In this document: positions 1 to 8,411 of the stretch, piece by piece
Layout: each line of letters begins with the position of its first letter
Numbering within the stretch: position 1 is the first letter of the stretch
Assembly (NCBI RefSeq): GCF_013177455.1
Contig: NZ_CP053660.1
Coordinates: 496,001 to 560,000, forward strand
Source of the DNA: Nocardioides marmotae
Lineage (GTDB): Bacteria; Actinomycetota; Actinomycetes; Propionibacteriales; Nocardioidaceae
Direction: 5' to 3'
Length of the DNA: 64,000 nt
Made by a program: the position numbers and the translations under genes
The notes under the pieces: model-generated
What the model was told of the DNA's origin: nothing
Database searches by the model: none
The model's input: the letters and a program-made list of their open reading frames with translations, nothing else

Positions 1-1
1 G

Positions 2-94
2 GTCTTCGAGTCCCGGCACTCGATCGTCTTCGACCAGGCCGAGAACCGGATGCACACGATCAAGGCCGTGCTCGTGGCCACGCTGGGGGGCTGA
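2..94 (+). CDS. C-terminal end of an unidentified protein (partial)
   Basis: The last 30 codons of a gene that begins before the window. The frame starting at base 2 reads without interruption to a TGA at 92-94, one base before the GTG of the carbamate kinase gene, so the two are probably co-transcribed. The tail contains [17 protein letters not shown] and ends in LVATLGG. Too little is present to name the family. Carbamate kinase genes often sit beside purine or allantoin breakdown genes, but nothing visible here proves that link. Confidence 0.5.
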   Translation, partial: VFESRHSIVFDQAENRMHTIKAVLVATLGG

Positions 95-95
95 G

Positions 96-1070
96 GTGAG
101 GGTCATCGCCACCTTGGGTGGCAACGCGCTCCTGCAACGCGGCCAGAAGCCGGACGCCGACGTGCAGGAGCACAACGTCCGCGCCGCGGTCGGGGCGCTC
201 GCCCCGCTCGCGGAGGAGCACGAGCTGGTGCTCACCCACGGCAACGGGCCCCAGGTCGGCGTGCTCGCGCTGCAGAGCGCCTCGGATCCCCGCCTGACCA
301 CGCCCTACCCGTTCGACGTGCTGGGCGCGCAGACGCAGGGGATGATCGGCTACTGGCTGCTCCAGGCCATGCAGAACGAGCTGCCGAACCGGCAGGTCGC
401 GGCGATCATCAACCAGACCCTCGTCGAGGCCGCCGACCCGGCGTTCGCCGACCCGACCAAGTTCGTCGGGGAGATGTACACCGAGGAGGAGGCCAAGCGG
501 CTCGCGAGCGAGCGCGGCTGGGCGGTCAAGCCGGACGGGACGGGCTGGCGCCGGGTCGTCGGCTCGCCCCGCCCGCACCGGGTCGTGGAGACACGGCTGA
601 TCCGGATGCTGCTGCAGAGCGGGGCCATCGTGGTGTGCGCCGGCGGTGGCGGCGTACCGGTGATCCGCAACGAGCGTGGCGAGCTCGACGGTGTCGAGGC
701 GGTCGTCGACAAGGACCTCACCAGCTCGGTGCTGGCCGAGGCGCTCGACGCCGACGTCCTGATGATCCTCACCGACGTCCCGAACGTGATGAAGGCCTTC
801 GGGACACCCGAGCAGGAGCCCGTGCTGCGCGCCACCCCGGCGAGCCTGCGGGCCCTGGACTTCGCGGCGGGCTCGATGGGGCCGAAGGTCGAGGCGGTGT
901 GCCGGTTCGTCGAGCTCACCGGAGGGATCGCGGCCATCGGCCGGCTCGAGGACGGGCCGGCGATCCTCCGCGGGGAGGCCGGCACGATCATCACGCCCGA
1001 CGGCACGTACGACGGGCTGCCGAGCCAGCCCCCGAAGGACCCGGACCGGTTGCGCTTGGCGGTGTCCTGA
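96..1070 (+). CDS. arcC: Carbamate kinase
   Basis: A 324-residue amino-acid kinase-fold enzyme that interconverts carbamoyl phosphate plus ADP with ATP plus carbamate, the ATP-yielding last step of arginine-deiminase or allantoin/oxamate-type breakdown in the cytosol. Visible signatures are the N-terminal phosphate-binding LGGNALLQRG, the HGNGPQVG loop near residue 50, a glycine-rich VVCAGGGGVPV near residue 185 and GSMGPKVEAV near residue 265. The length is normal for the family. The start is GTG at 96, one base after the preceding stop. No arcA or arcB is present, so the pathway that supplies carbamoyl phosphate lies outside the window. A hairpin follows at 1088-1120. Confidence 0.93.
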   Translation: MRVIATLGGNALLQRGQKPDADVQEHNVRAAVGALAPLAEEHELVLTHGNGPQVGVLALQSASDPRLTTPYPFDVLGAQTQGMIGYWLLQAMQNELPNRQVAAIINQTLVEAADPAFADPTKFVGEMYTEEEAKRLASERGWAVKPDGTGWRRVVGSPRPHRVVETRLIRMLLQSGAIVVCAGGGGVPVIRNERGELDGVEAVVDKDLTSSVLAEALDADVLMILTDVPNVMKAFGTPEQEPVLRATPASLRALDFAAGSMGPKVEAVCRFVELTGGIAAIGRLEDGPAILRGEAGTIITPDGTYDGLPSQPPKDPDRLRLAVS

Positions 1071-1087
1071 CCGGTCCCGGCAACAGA

Positions 1088-1120
1088 GGGGTGGGCGTCC
1101 GCACGGCGGGCGTCCACCCC
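1088..1120 (+). terminator. Hairpin after the carbamate kinase gene
   Basis: GGGGTGGGCG (1088-1097) pairs with CGTCCACCCC (1111-1120), ten pairs including one G-U, around a 13-base loop. It starts 18 bases after the arcC stop. No T-run follows, which is common in high-GC actinobacteria. Confidence 0.45.
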
Positions 1121-1247
1121 TCGTGCGTCCGCCGGGCGGGCCGGCGGCGGGGCGGGGGCCAGATGCCCCGGGCCCGGGGCGAAGGGCCCCCTCCCCGGTT
1201 GACCGAAGCACCTCCACCCCGGCCGCGGGCCCGGCCAGCGTGGCGGC

Positions 1248-1472
1248 ATGACGTTGCTCGTCCGGATCCACCAGGGCCCGCTCCCCCGCAGCACCTGCCG
1301 CCACTGCTCCGAAGCCCTCGTGTGGGACGCGGAGGTGGGCTGGTTCGACCCGGCGGCGCACCACTCCTACGACATGTGTCCGCGTGACCTGTACGCCAAC
1401 CACGACGGGGGAGCCGTGCCCGGGGTCCCGCGCGGGGACCGGGCCGTGGGGGGCGCCCGGTACCGCTCCTAG
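1248..1472 (+). CDS. Small hypothetical protein with a CxxC zinc-ribbon-like motif
   Basis: A 74-residue frame starting at ATG 1248 in the 416-base stretch between arcC and the yajQ-like gene, which is otherwise empty apart from the hairpin. The residues STCRHCSEALVW look like half of a zinc ribbon, and a further Cys occurs in SYDMCPRDLY. WFDPAAHHSYDMCP is similar in flavour to small actinobacterial zinc-ribbon proteins. The last 20 residues are low-complexity, so a true gene could be shorter or absent. The ribosome-binding site is weak. No function can be given. Confidence 0.4.
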   Translation: MTLLVRIHQGPLPRSTCRHCSEALVWDAEVGWFDPAAHHSYDMCPRDLYANHDGGAVPGVPRGDRAVGGARYRS

Positions 1473-1486
1473 AGGGGTTCGCCGGG

Positions 1487-1978
1487 TCAGCGGTAGTTGG
1501 TGAACTGCACCGCGAAGTCGTAGTCCTGCTGCTTGACCAGCGCGATGATCGCCTGGAGGTCGTCGCGCTTCTTCGAGGAGACCCGCAGCTCGTCGCCCTG
1601 GATCTGCGCCTTGACGCCCTTGGGGCCCTCGTCGCGGATCAGCTTGGAGATCTTCTTGGCGTCCTCGGAGGAGATGCCCTCCTTGAGGGTGACGGTGATC
1701 TTGGAGGACTGCCCGGACTGGCGCGGCTCGGAGGCGTCGAGCACCTTCAGCGAGACGTCGCGCTTGACCAGCTTGCCCTTGAACACGTCGAGCACCGCGC
1801 TGGCGCGGTCGTCGGCGGACGCGCTGATCTCGATGACCTGGTCGCCCGACCACTCGATGGTTGCGTTGGTGCCCTTGAAGTCGAACCGGGTCGCGATCTC
1901 GCGCGCGGTCTGGCCGAGGGCGTTGTCGACCTCCTGGCGGTCGATCTTGCTGACGATGTCGAACGACGAGTCGGCCAT
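1487..1978 (-). CDS. YajQ-family nucleotide-binding protein
   Basis: A 163-residue protein that matches the YajQ family along its full length. It begins [20 protein letters not shown], continues with the RFDFKGT segment near residue 31, and ends [12 protein letters not shown], all typical of the family. Members have two ferredoxin-like domains; some bind cyclic di-GMP or nucleic acid, but the exact role in actinobacteria is unsettled. A clear AGGA ribosome-binding site (GGGAGGAACAG, complementary strand) precedes the ATG at 1978. It is divergent from tRNA-Tyr and has no operon partner here. Confidence 0.92.
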   Translation of the reverse strand: MADSSFDIVSKIDRQEVDNALGQTAREIATRFDFKGTNATIEWSGDQVIEISASADDRASAVLDVFKGKLVKRDVSLKVLDASEPRQSGQSSKITVTLKEGISSEDAKKISKLIRDEGPKGVKAQIQGDELRVSSKKRDDLQAIIALVKQQDYDFAVQFTNYR

Positions 1979-2078
1979 CTGTTCCTCCCGGGTGACGTTT
2001 TTTCTCAGGCGTTGCGCCTGCGCTATTGTTTCTCCTCGTCGTCACCGGGAGCCAATCGGCCCCCGGACGCGGCACCCC

Positions 2079-2160
2079 GGCAGGTTGCCCGAGCGGCCAA
2101 TGGGAGCGGACTGTAAATCCGTCGGCTTTGCCTTCGAAGGTTCGAATCCTTCACCTGCCA
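2079..2160 (+). tRNA. tRNA-Tyr (GTA anticodon)
   Basis: An 82-nt class II tRNA. The acceptor strand GGCAGGT (2079-2085) pairs with ACCTGCC (2153-2159), with discriminator A at 2160. The anticodon GTA is at 2113-2115 inside the loop CTGTAAA. A long variable arm and the T-arm GGTTCGAATCC follow. The 3' CCA is not encoded beyond the overlap at 2158-2160. tRNA genes are common integration sites, but no repeat of this 3' end was seen elsewhere in the window. Confidence 0.95.
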
Positions 2161-2184
2161 CTGGATGGAAGAGAGTCCAGGCGC

Positions 2185-2210
2185 CGAACCCCCACCCCGG
2201 TGGGGGTTCG
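2185..2210 (+). terminator. Terminator-like hairpin after tRNA-Tyr
   Basis: A perfect 10-bp stem, CGAACCCCCA (2185-2194) with TGGGGGTTCG (2201-2210), around the six-base loop CCCCGG. It begins 25 bases after the tRNA. A short T-containing stretch (GCATTTCG) follows. Confidence 0.7.
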
Positions 2211-2319
2211 CTGCATTTCGGCCCCGGTGCGCCGCCGCCCGGGGTGGTCCAGGGCACTTGCCCGGGTCGCTGCGCGCCCCGCGGGGACTGGAGCATGTCC
2301 GTTAGGTACAGTAAGCCGC

Positions 2320-3777
2320 GTGACTTTAACTAGTGGGCCCACGGCAGGACCGATCACCGACGGGGCCGGCGCCCCGCTGCGGCTCGTCGTGGTCGGAGCC
2401 GGCGCGGCCGGCTCGCTCGTGCTGCTCCACCTCGCCCGCCACCTCGCGGCAGGCTCCGAGGGCTCCCGCGTCGAGGTCGTCGTGCTGGACCCGAACGGCC
2501 CGGTCAACGGCGCCGCCTTCTGCACGACCGACCCGCGGCACCTGCTCAACGTGCCGGCCTCCGGCATGTCGGTCGATCCCGAGGACCGGTTCGACTTCGT
2601 CGCCCACCTCGTCGCCGAGGGGCTCCTGGCGGAGGGCGCGTCGCCGTACTTCTTCGCGCCTCGCGCGGAGTGGGCCCGCTACCTGCGCACCCGCCTCGAC
2701 GAGGCGCTGGCGGCCGTGGAGGGCCGACTGGTGGTCCGCCACGTCCTCGCCGCCGCGACCTCGGTCGCGCGGGACGGCGCCGGCGTCCGCGTCACGGACT
2801 CCGACGGCTCGACCCACGAGGCCGAACACCTCGTGCTCGCCACCGGGCTGCCGACCGTGGGCGACGACTGGGCGCCGCGCGACCTCTCGGCCCAGGAGCG
2901 GTACGTCGCCGACCCGTGGCGTCCCGGGGCACTGGATGCGGTGGTGGACGGCGAGGGGGACGTCCTCGTCGTCGGCACCGGCCTGACCATGGTCGACGTC
3001 GCGGTCAGCGTGGTCGGCTCGAGCGCCACCGGTCGCCGGGTGGCCGCGCTCTCCCGTGCCGGCCGGTTGCCGCAGCCGCACGCCGAGTCCTATCTCGGCG
3101 AGGTCGTGCCGGACGTCTCGGGCTGGGGGAGCACGCTGGAGGAGATCCGCGGCGCCGCGGTCGCGCACGTGCGCGAGGTGGAGGCCACGCAGGGCAGCTG
3201 GCGTCCGGCCGTGGACGGCATCCGCTACCGGGTCGCCGAGCTGTGGGGCCGCCTCGCCACCGGCGAGCGCGAGCGGTTCCTGCGCGAGGTCGCCGGCGAC
3301 TGGGGCGTCCGCCGCCACCGGATGCCGCCCACCACCGCCGCGGTCGTCGAGCAGGCGCAGGAAGACGGCTGCCTCGAGGTGGCCGCCGGGCGCGTGGTCG
3401 CGGTCGAGGAGGCGGCCGACGGGTTCGAGGTCGAGACCGCCGACGGCCGCCGGATCCACGCCGCCTGGATCGTCAACTGCACCGGTCCCCGCTCCGACGT
3501 CCGCACGCTGGGCAACCCGGTCCTCGACTCGCTCCTGGGCGCTGACGGCGGGCCCGCGCTGGCGACGACCGACCCGCTCGGGCTCGGGCTGACCACCTCC
3601 GAGGGCCGGCTCGTCGGGGCCGACGGCGAGCTCCAGCCGGTGTGGACCCTCGGGGCCCTGCGCCGCGGCGAGCTGTGGGAGTCCACGGCGATCCCCGAGA
3701 TCCGTGTGCAGGCCGAACGGCTGGCCGGAGACCTCGCCGCGGTCGCGGCCCGGTGTGCCCGCACCCCACTAGGCTGA
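2320..3777 (+). CDS. FAD/NAD(P)-binding protein (NAD_binding_9-like)
   Basis: A 485-residue flavoprotein. The N-terminal dinucleotide fold is LRLVVVGAGAAGSLVLLH (about residues 20-37), followed by an acidic strand end VVVLDPNG and the GAAFCTTDPRHLLNVPASGM segment typical of this class. A second nucleotide fold, VLVVGTGLTMVDVAVS, is near residue 215, and VNCTGPRSDVRTL near residue 385 closes the FAD site. The substrate is unknown. The reading frame is open back through the tRNA gene, but that extension cannot be coding. GTG 2320 is chosen because TACAGT (2307-2312) lies seven bases upstream, as in a leaderless promoter. The 3' part is duplicated at 59204-59591. Confidence 0.8.
   Translation: MTLTSGPTAGPITDGAGAPLRLVVVGAGAAGSLVLLHLARHLAAGSEGSRVEVVVLDPNGPVNGAAFCTTDPRHLLNVPASGMSVDPEDRFDFVAHLVAEGLLAEGASPYFFAPRAEWARYLRTRLDEALAAVEGRLVVRHVLAAATSVARDGAGVRVTDSDGSTHEAEHLVLATGLPTVGDDWAPRDLSAQERYVADPWRPGALDAVVDGEGDVLVVGTGLTMVDVAVSVVGSSATGRRVAALSRAGRLPQPHAESYLGEVVPDVSGWGSTLEEIRGAAVAHVREVEATQGSWRPAVDGIRYRVAELWGRLATGERERFLREVAGDWGVRRHRMPPTTAAVVEQAQEDGCLEVAAGRVVAVEEAADGFEVETADGRRIHAAWIVNCTGPRSDVRTLGNPVLDSLLGADGGPALATTDPLGLGLTTSEGRLVGADGELQPVWTLGALRRGELWESTAIPEIRVQAERLAGDLAAVAARCARTPLG
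3227..3746 (+). repeat. Left copy of a direct repeat (parent of the 59.2-kb fragment)
   Basis: Bases 3227-3746 of the FAD protein gene recur at 59204-59591 in the same orientation. The only length change is loss of 132 bp (3318-3449) between two CCGGAT hexamers at 3318-3323 and 3450-3455. The aligned 388 bases differ at 9 positions by my reading, eight of them synonymous. Confidence 0.92.
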
Positions 3778-3866
3778 GCGGACCTGGGGCTGCGGGGCCT
3801 GGGTGCCCCCGGGGCCTGAGTCGACAAGACCCTTGTCCGACGCCGGCGAGTGAGCAGTCAACCTAC

Positions 3867-3886
3867 CAGACGTTTGGTTGTATACT
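3867..3886. promoter_or_regulatory. Operator site 1 with -10 box before the Rieske ferredoxin gene
   Basis: CAGAC-GTTT-GGTTG (3867-3880) is a relaxed copy of the CAAAC-N4-GTTTG inverted repeat; the wider core ACCAGACGTTTGGT is itself nearly palindromic. TATACT (3881-3886) directly after it is a good -10 box, so a bound repressor would block this promoter. The rest of 3778-3951 shows nothing else that can be named. Confidence 0.6.
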
Positions 3887-3951
3887 GCCGGGATCGTTGG
3901 TCGGCGGCGACGATCTGGCGCCGTGGCGGAGAGCAGACGGGGAGACGAAGA

Positions 3952-4287
3952 GTGAGTGAAGGCATCCGGGTCGCATCCATCGATGACATTCCCGAGGGCG
4001 GGGGGATCGCCGTTCCCTCGGCGGTTGCCGGGACCGAGGACGACATCGCGATCCTGCGCGACGAGAGCGGGGCGTGCTGGGCGCTGAACAACACCTGCAC
4101 CCACGAGGTCGCCTCACTAGCGGAAGGCTGGGTCGAGGACGGCTTCGTGGAGTGCCCGCTGCATGCCTCGAAGTTCAACCTCAAGACCGGTCAGGTCGTG
4201 GGGATGCCCGCCACGGAGAGCACGGTTCCCCACCGGGTCGGGGTCGTCGACGGGAACGTCTACCTCTACCCCAACGAGACGCCGTGA
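3952..4287 (+). CDS. Rieske [2Fe-2S] ferredoxin
   Basis: A 111-residue small electron carrier. The two Rieske ligand boxes are TCTHE near residue 46 and CPLHASKF near residue 66, giving the Cys-His / Cys-His cluster ligands. The length and the RVASIDDIPEG start are those of oxygenase ferredoxins (NirD/BphF type). The start is GTG 3952 with GGAG ten bases upstream; the longer frame back to 3850 crosses the promoter and is rejected. The next gene is its likely reductase, overlapping by four bases. No Rieske oxygenase alpha subunit is adjacent, so the terminal partner may be a P450 or an oxygenase elsewhere. Confidence 0.9.
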   Translation: MSEGIRVASIDDIPEGGGIAVPSAVAGTEDDIAILRDESGACWALNNTCTHEVASLAEGWVEDGFVECPLHASKFNLKTGQVVGMPATESTVPHRVGVVDGNVYLYPNETP

Positions 4288-5537
4288 CGGATGGCGAGGT
4301 TGATGGCGGGGTCGTCGTCGTCGGTGGCGGCGTCGCCGGCGTCTCGACTGCGGCCGCACTGCGGGCCGGAGGGTATGACGGCCGGCTGGTCCTCATCGAT
4401 CGGGCGGAGTTCCCCTACGACCGACCGCCTCTCTCCAAGGACTACCTCGCTGGCGGCCGCGACCTCGAGCAGCTCGCGCTCCAGAAGCCGGAGTGGTACG
4501 CCGAGCACGGCATCGAGCTGATCGGCAACGCGACGGTGGCCGATGTCCGCCCCGACCAGGGTGAGGTCGAGCTCGCCGGCGGCCGGGTGTTCACCGCCGA
4601 CCGCATCGTGCTGGCCACGGGAGGGCGCGCCACCCGGCCGCCGATCCCCGGCAGCGACTCCGCCCGGGTGTTCGTGCTGCGCGATCACACCGACGCCGAG
4701 GGGTTGCGCGCGCTGCTGGTCCCCGGAGCCCGGTTGCTCGTGGTCGGGGGCGGCCTGATTGGCGCGGAGGCCGCCGCGACCGCCGCCCTCGAGCTCGGCG
4801 CCGAGGTGGTCGTCGTCGATCCCCTCGACCCGCCGATGGCCGCGGCGGTCGGGCCCGACCTCGCGCGCTGGCTGCACGACCAGCACGTCGTCCACGGGGT
4901 GGAGGTGGTCACCACGACCGTGCAGTCGCTCCAGGAGACCTCGACCGGTATCGCCGCCCAGCTCCAGGGCGAGGTCGACAGCAGGCTGTTCGACGCCGTG
5001 CTCATCGGGGTCGGCATGGCGCCGAGCACCGAACTCGCCGAGGCTGCCGGCCTGGAGGTCGACCGCGGCGTTGTCGTCGACGCTGGGCAGGTCACCAGCC
5101 ACCCCGCCGTGCTCGCCGTCGGCGACAGCGCCCGGCCCCGCAACCATGCACGCGCCGAGCATTGGGAGGCGGCCCAGCGCGACGGGCAGCGCGCCGCCGC
5201 GACGATCCTCGGCTCGACCCCTCCGGTCGAGGGGGTCCACTGGTTCTGGTCCGACCGCTACCACCGTCACGTCGAAGGCGTGGGGGAGATGCGGGGAGCC
5301 GACGCGCTGCACCGGGTCGTCGTCCGAGGCGAGATCGGCGACGGACCGTTCTCCGTGTTCACGCTCCGCCCGGCGAGGGGTGGAGAGGCGGAGGTGTTCG
5401 AGGTCATCGGCGCGGTCGCAGTCGACGACTCGAACGCCGTGCGGGCGGCCCGCCGCCTGATCGACCGGCGCATCGCCGTCGATCCCGCCGAGCTCGCCGA
5501 CCCCGCGACAGATCTGCGCAAGCTCCTGCGCGGCTAG
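4284..5537 (+). CDS. NAD(P)H:ferredoxin reductase, FAD-dependent
   Basis: A 417-residue class I pyridine-nucleotide-disulfide-type reductase that passes electrons from NAD(P)H to ferredoxin. It has the FAD fold VVVVGGGVAGVSTAAALR (residues about 10-27), the FPYDRPPLSK motif typical of oxygenase-coupled reductases, ATGGRATRP, the NAD fold LLVVGGGLIGAEAAA near residue 150, and AVGDSARP closing the FAD site near residue 275. The C-terminal WFWSDRY element is also typical. GTG 4284 overlaps the TGA of the Rieske ferredoxin gene, so the two are translationally coupled and form one electron-transfer unit. Confidence 0.92.
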   Translation: MTDGEVDGGVVVVGGGVAGVSTAAALRAGGYDGRLVLIDRAEFPYDRPPLSKDYLAGGRDLEQLALQKPEWYAEHGIELIGNATVADVRPDQGEVELAGGRVFTADRIVLATGGRATRPPIPGSDSARVFVLRDHTDAEGLRALLVPGARLLVVGGGLIGAEAAATAALELGAEVVVVDPLDPPMAAAVGPDLARWLHDQHVVHGVEVVTTTVQSLQETSTGIAAQLQGEVDSRLFDAVLIGVGMAPSTELAEAAGLEVDRGVVVDAGQVTSHPAVLAVGDSARPRNHARAEHWEAAQRDGQRAAATILGSTPPVEGVHWFWSDRYHRHVEGVGEMRGADALHRVVVRGEIGDGPFSVFTLRPARGGEAEVFEVIGAVAVDDSNAVRAARRLIDRRIAVDPAELADPATDLRKLLRG

Positions 5538-5577
5538 CCGGATCCGCTGTCGGCCCGCCGAGATGTGGCGCCCCGGG

Positions 5578-6360
5578 TCAGGAGCCCCCGGCGGCGCTCT
5601 CGAGCAGGACCCACCGGCTGCCGAGCCCGGAGACCAGCGCCGCGGCGGTGAGGGCGTCCGACATCAGTGCGCCCATGCCGCGCCGTCCTTCGATCGGCTC
5701 GGCCGGCGCGCCGAGATGGGCGAGGCCCAGCCGCGCGGCTTCGAGGCCGTCCGCCGCGGCCTTGCCGACGTGCACGGCTCCGGTCGGTGTGGTGCTCTGC
5801 GCGCCCAGGCCTGCGGCCTGGGTGGCCGCGAAGGCGAGTGCCTCCAACGCCTGGGGCTCCTCCGCCTCCAGGAGCCGTGCCACCGCCAGGGCAGCCCCGA
5901 CCACGCCGAGGCTGCCCGCGGGGTCCCAGCCTCGGCGGGTGTGGGAATCGCCGAGGCAGGCGCTGAGCCTGGCGGCGACCTCCAGGCCGACCGTGATCCC
6001 CTCGGTGAGCCGATCCGGCCCGGCCTGGGTGAGTGATGATGCCGCGAGCGCCGCGGCCACGGTCGCGCCGGCCCACGGCTGCGCACCGTCGCGACCGGCG
6101 GCGACGCCCATGACGAAGGCAGCGCCATAGGGCGAGTACGTCTCGCTCGACCCCGGCACCCGTGTCTTCCCGCCGTGGCCCAAGGCCGCCATCGTCGCGC
6201 CTACCTGGGTCGCCAGAGGCGACGCGGTGTTCGCGGAGATCCGTCCGGTCACCGACGTCAGGACCTCTCGTCCGACGGCGGTCACCTCGGCCGGAATGGG
6301 CCCTCTCGCCTTGCCGGACACGAAGGCTGCGACAGCGGCCGAGGGCGTCGAGGCGTTCAT
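5578..6360 (-). CDS. MmgE/PrpD-family protein, N-terminal domain only
   Basis: A 260-residue protein matching the all-helical N-terminal domain of MmgE/PrpD enzymes, with GRDGAQPWAGAT and GSLGVVGAALAVARLL in the usual order. The C-terminal alpha/beta domain of the family is absent, so it is about 190 residues shorter than its neighbour. ATG 6360 overlaps the stop of the full-length paralogue (6357-7667), implying translational coupling. Known MmgE/PrpD members include 2-methylcitrate dehydratase and cis-aconitate decarboxylase. Whether this half protein is catalytic, or pairs with the full-length one, cannot be read from sequence. Confidence 0.75.
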   Translation of the reverse strand: MNASTPSAAVAAFVSGKARGPIPAEVTAVGREVLTSVTGRISANTASPLATQVGATMAALGHGGKTRVPGSSETYSPYGAAFVMGVAAGRDGAQPWAGATVAAALAASSLTQAGPDRLTEGITVGLEVAARLSACLGDSHTRRGWDPAGSLGVVGAALAVARLLEAEEPQALEALAFAATQAAGLGAQSTTPTGAVHVGKAAADGLEAARLGLAHLGAPAEPIEGRRGMGALMSDALTAAALVSGLGSRWVLLESAAGGS

Positions 6361-7667
6361 GCGAGCACCGCCCGTCGCGACGAGCTCCAGCCACGCACCT
6401 GGGCGACGACGTCTGCTCCTCGACCGGGACAGGACCGCTCGACCAGTGCTCGGATCTTGGCGTCGATCTCCGCGTCGGTGAGCGGCTTCTCGCGGCTGCC
6501 CTTGACGGCGGTGATGCTCTCGCGAAGGCTGGCGCCGTCGGAGAGGTCCACCTCGACCACCGCGGCACTGCGCGACAGTGCGGGATCGGGCTGCAGCGTC
6601 ACGCGTCCCCGCAGGGCGGCTACCTCCGGTTCGCCCACGCGTAGGTCGCTGAACTGACGCAATCCTGCCTCCCCATCGATGAGCGTGACGGCCACGCTGT
6701 GCGGTGCGCTGAACTTGGCGGACAGTCCCGAGTCCGGAGCGGCATTGCCGGCGAGCTCGACCGTCAGCGGGTGGCAGTGCACCCGGACCGCGGTGACCTC
6801 CCGGCCGGCCAGTCGGGAGTGCAAGACCTCGGCGGCCTCGATCGCCGGGTGACTCACCACGCCGCAGGGGTACGGCTTGTACGTGTTGTCCAGCAGCATG
6901 AAGTCCGAGCCCAGGCCCTCGACCAGGCGGTCGAGGTGTGACTCCGGGGAGAGCGCCGCGAAGTAGCCTCGGGGGTCCTCGAGGACCGTCGAGGACGCTC
7001 TCACCCCGGCACGTGCCAGGTGCGCGGCGAGCAAGCCGTTCGCCCCGGCCTTGCCGGGGTGGAAGGACTTGGCCGTCGTGCCGAAGCCCTCCCGGTGACC
7101 GAGCGTCATCGATGCTGAGATGGCGACTGCCTGGACGAGGAGCTCCTCGTCCAGCCCGAGCAGCAGGCCGGCGGTGACTGCGGCCCCCACGACGCCTACG
7201 GTGCTGGTGATGTGCCAGCCGGAGTCGTAGTGCCCCGGCGTCATCGCCCAGGCGACTCGGATCTCGGCCTCCATGCCGAGCGCACAAGCCTCGACGAAGT
7301 CACGCCCACTGACCTCCGCCACGTGCAGCAACGGCCACGCTGCGGCAAGCACGCAGGCGGTGGGGTGGGTGACGGTCGCGAGGTGGGTGTCGTCGAAGTC
7401 GTCGATGTGGGCGGCCGTGCCGACGATCGTGGCCGCCGACAACGGGTCCACTCGTTCCGTGCGACCCGGCAGGGGGGTGGTGCGCACGGCGGCCCCGTTG
7501 GCCAGCGCGACCCCGAGAAGAGTCTCGACCTCGGCGTAGCGGATCGCCCCGATGGCGTTCCCCACCCCGCCGAGGAGCGCTCGGGTCGCCTCCTCGACCA
7601 CTGCCTCGGGGAGCGGGGCGCCCGAGAGGCGGTGGATCTGGCGCACGAAGTCGCTGGTCCCGCTCAC
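6357..7667 (-). CDS. MmgE/PrpD-family protein (2-methylcitrate dehydratase / cis-aconitate decarboxylase-like)
   Basis: A 436-residue full-length family member. The helical domain carries the IDDFDDTH and THPTACVLAAAW signatures, GWHITSTVGVVGAA follows, and the KSFHPGKAGANGLLAA segment near residue 200 is strongly conserved in the family. The alpha/beta domain follows with TYKPYPCGVVSHPAIEA. GTG 7667 is chosen because GGAGGAGCG lies just upstream on the coding strand; the longer frame adds 15 unrelated residues. It is the first gene of a two-gene unit, divergent from a GntR regulator with only 59 bases between. The nearby CoA-transferase, MaoC and CitE genes make an itaconate/C5-acid role worth considering. 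Confidence 0.85.
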   Translation of the reverse strand: MSGTSDFVRQIHRLSGAPLPEAVVEEATRALLGGVGNAIGAIRYAEVETLLGVALANGAAVRTTPLPGRTERVDPLSAATIVGTAAHIDDFDDTHLATVTHPTACVLAAAWPLLHVAEVSGRDFVEACALGMEAEIRVAWAMTPGHYDSGWHITSTVGVVGAAVTAGLLLGLDEELLVQAVAISASMTLGHREGFGTTAKSFHPGKAGANGLLAAHLARAGVRASSTVLEDPRGYFAALSPESHLDRLVEGLGSDFMLLDNTYKPYPCGVVSHPAIEAAEVLHSRLAGREVTAVRVHCHPLTVELAGNAAPDSGLSAKFSAPHSVAVTLIDGEAGLRQFSDLRVGEPEVAALRGRVTLQPDPALSRSAAVVEVDLSDGASLRESITAVKGSREKPLTDAEIDAKIRALVERSCPGRGADVVAQVRGWSSSRRAVLA

Positions 7668-7726
7668 CTGTCGCTCCTCCGCATCGTGGAGCCCTGATCG
7701 TGCAGGGTGCATGATATGAAGATTCC

Positions 7727-8401
7727 ATGGCGGCTAGGGGATCGTCCGGCGCTGGAACGGTCCGTCGTCGCTCGACACTGAGCAACGAGGTCGCGGCTCA
7801 CGTGCGCGCGCTCGTGATGGCCGGCGCGTTGAAGCCCGGCGAGTTCGTTCGCATGGAGCGCATCGCCGACGAGCTCGAGGTCAGCATCACCCCGGTCCGC
7901 GAAGGGCTGCACACGCTGAGCGCCGAGGGCTTCCTGACCTTCGAGCCACGCCGTGGCTTCATGGTCGCGCCCCTGTCCGCCGCCGACATCCGGGACCTGT
8001 TCTGGGTGCAGGCCGACATCGCCGGGGAACTCGCCGCGCGGGCCGCTGCGCGGGCCACCTCCGAGGACCTCGTCGCCTTGCGTGCGCTCCAGCGTGACCT
8101 CGGCACGGCGTCGCAGGAGGGCCGCGCCGACGACGTCGTCGACCTCAACTGGCGGATCCACCGCCACGTGAACCTGCTGGCCGGCTCGCCGAAGCTGGCG
8201 TTCCTGCTCTCGGTCGCAGTCCGCTACGTGCCCCTGCCGTTCTTCGCGACCATCCCGGGTTGGTCCGATGCTTCCGTCCACGACCACGAGGCAGTCTTCA
8301 GGGCTCTGGAGGAGCACGACGCCGAGGCTGCTCGGGTGGCGATGCACGATCACATCGCGCATGCTGGTGACCTGCTCGCGCAGCACTTCGACCACGACTG
8401 A
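7727..8401 (+). CDS. GntR-family regulator (FCD/FadR subfamily)
   Basis: A 224-residue one-component regulator. The winged helix-turn-helix occupies about residues 20-80 (GALKPGEFVRMERIADELEV, then ITPVREGLHTLSAEGF). The helical FCD ligand domain follows, with the metal-site pattern D...NWRIHRHV near residue 145 and H-D-H-E-A near residue 185. Such regulators usually bind small organic acids. It is divergent from the MmgE/PrpD genes and convergent with an acyl-CoA dehydrogenase gene. The short intergenic region contains TGCATGATATGAAG, similar to half of the perfect palindrome at 10756-10771, so it may control both sites. Confidence 0.9.
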   Translation: MAARGSSGAGTVRRRSTLSNEVAAHVRALVMAGALKPGEFVRMERIADELEVSITPVREGLHTLSAEGFLTFEPRRGFMVAPLSAADIRDLFWVQADIAGELAARAAARATSEDLVALRALQRDLGTASQEGRADDVVDLNWRIHRHVNLLAGSPKLAFLLSVAVRYVPLPFFATIPGWSDASVHDHEAVFRALEEHDAEAARVAMHDHIAHAGDLLAQHFDHD

Positions 8402-8411
8402 CATCCGTCGC

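Noticed and set aside
60..2075. 671-residue open frame on the minus strand
   Set aside because: Arginine- and glycine-rich antisense frame over arcC and the yajQ-like gene; typical high-GC shadow with no recognisable domain.
2136..2160. tRNA-Tyr 3' end as an integration (att) site
   Set aside because: No second copy of this sequence was seen near 59.2 kb or elsewhere, and no integrase gene is in the window. The 388-bp direct repeat is a better boundary signal.
2026..2319. Upstream extension of the FAD protein frame
   Set aside because: It would translate through the whole tRNA-Tyr gene and its terminator; GTG 2320 with an adjacent -10 box is more sensible.
3952..5537. Rieske ferredoxin and reductase as part of a ring-hydroxylating dioxygenase cluster
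   Set aside because: No alpha or beta oxygenase subunit is in the window; only an electron-transfer role is supported.
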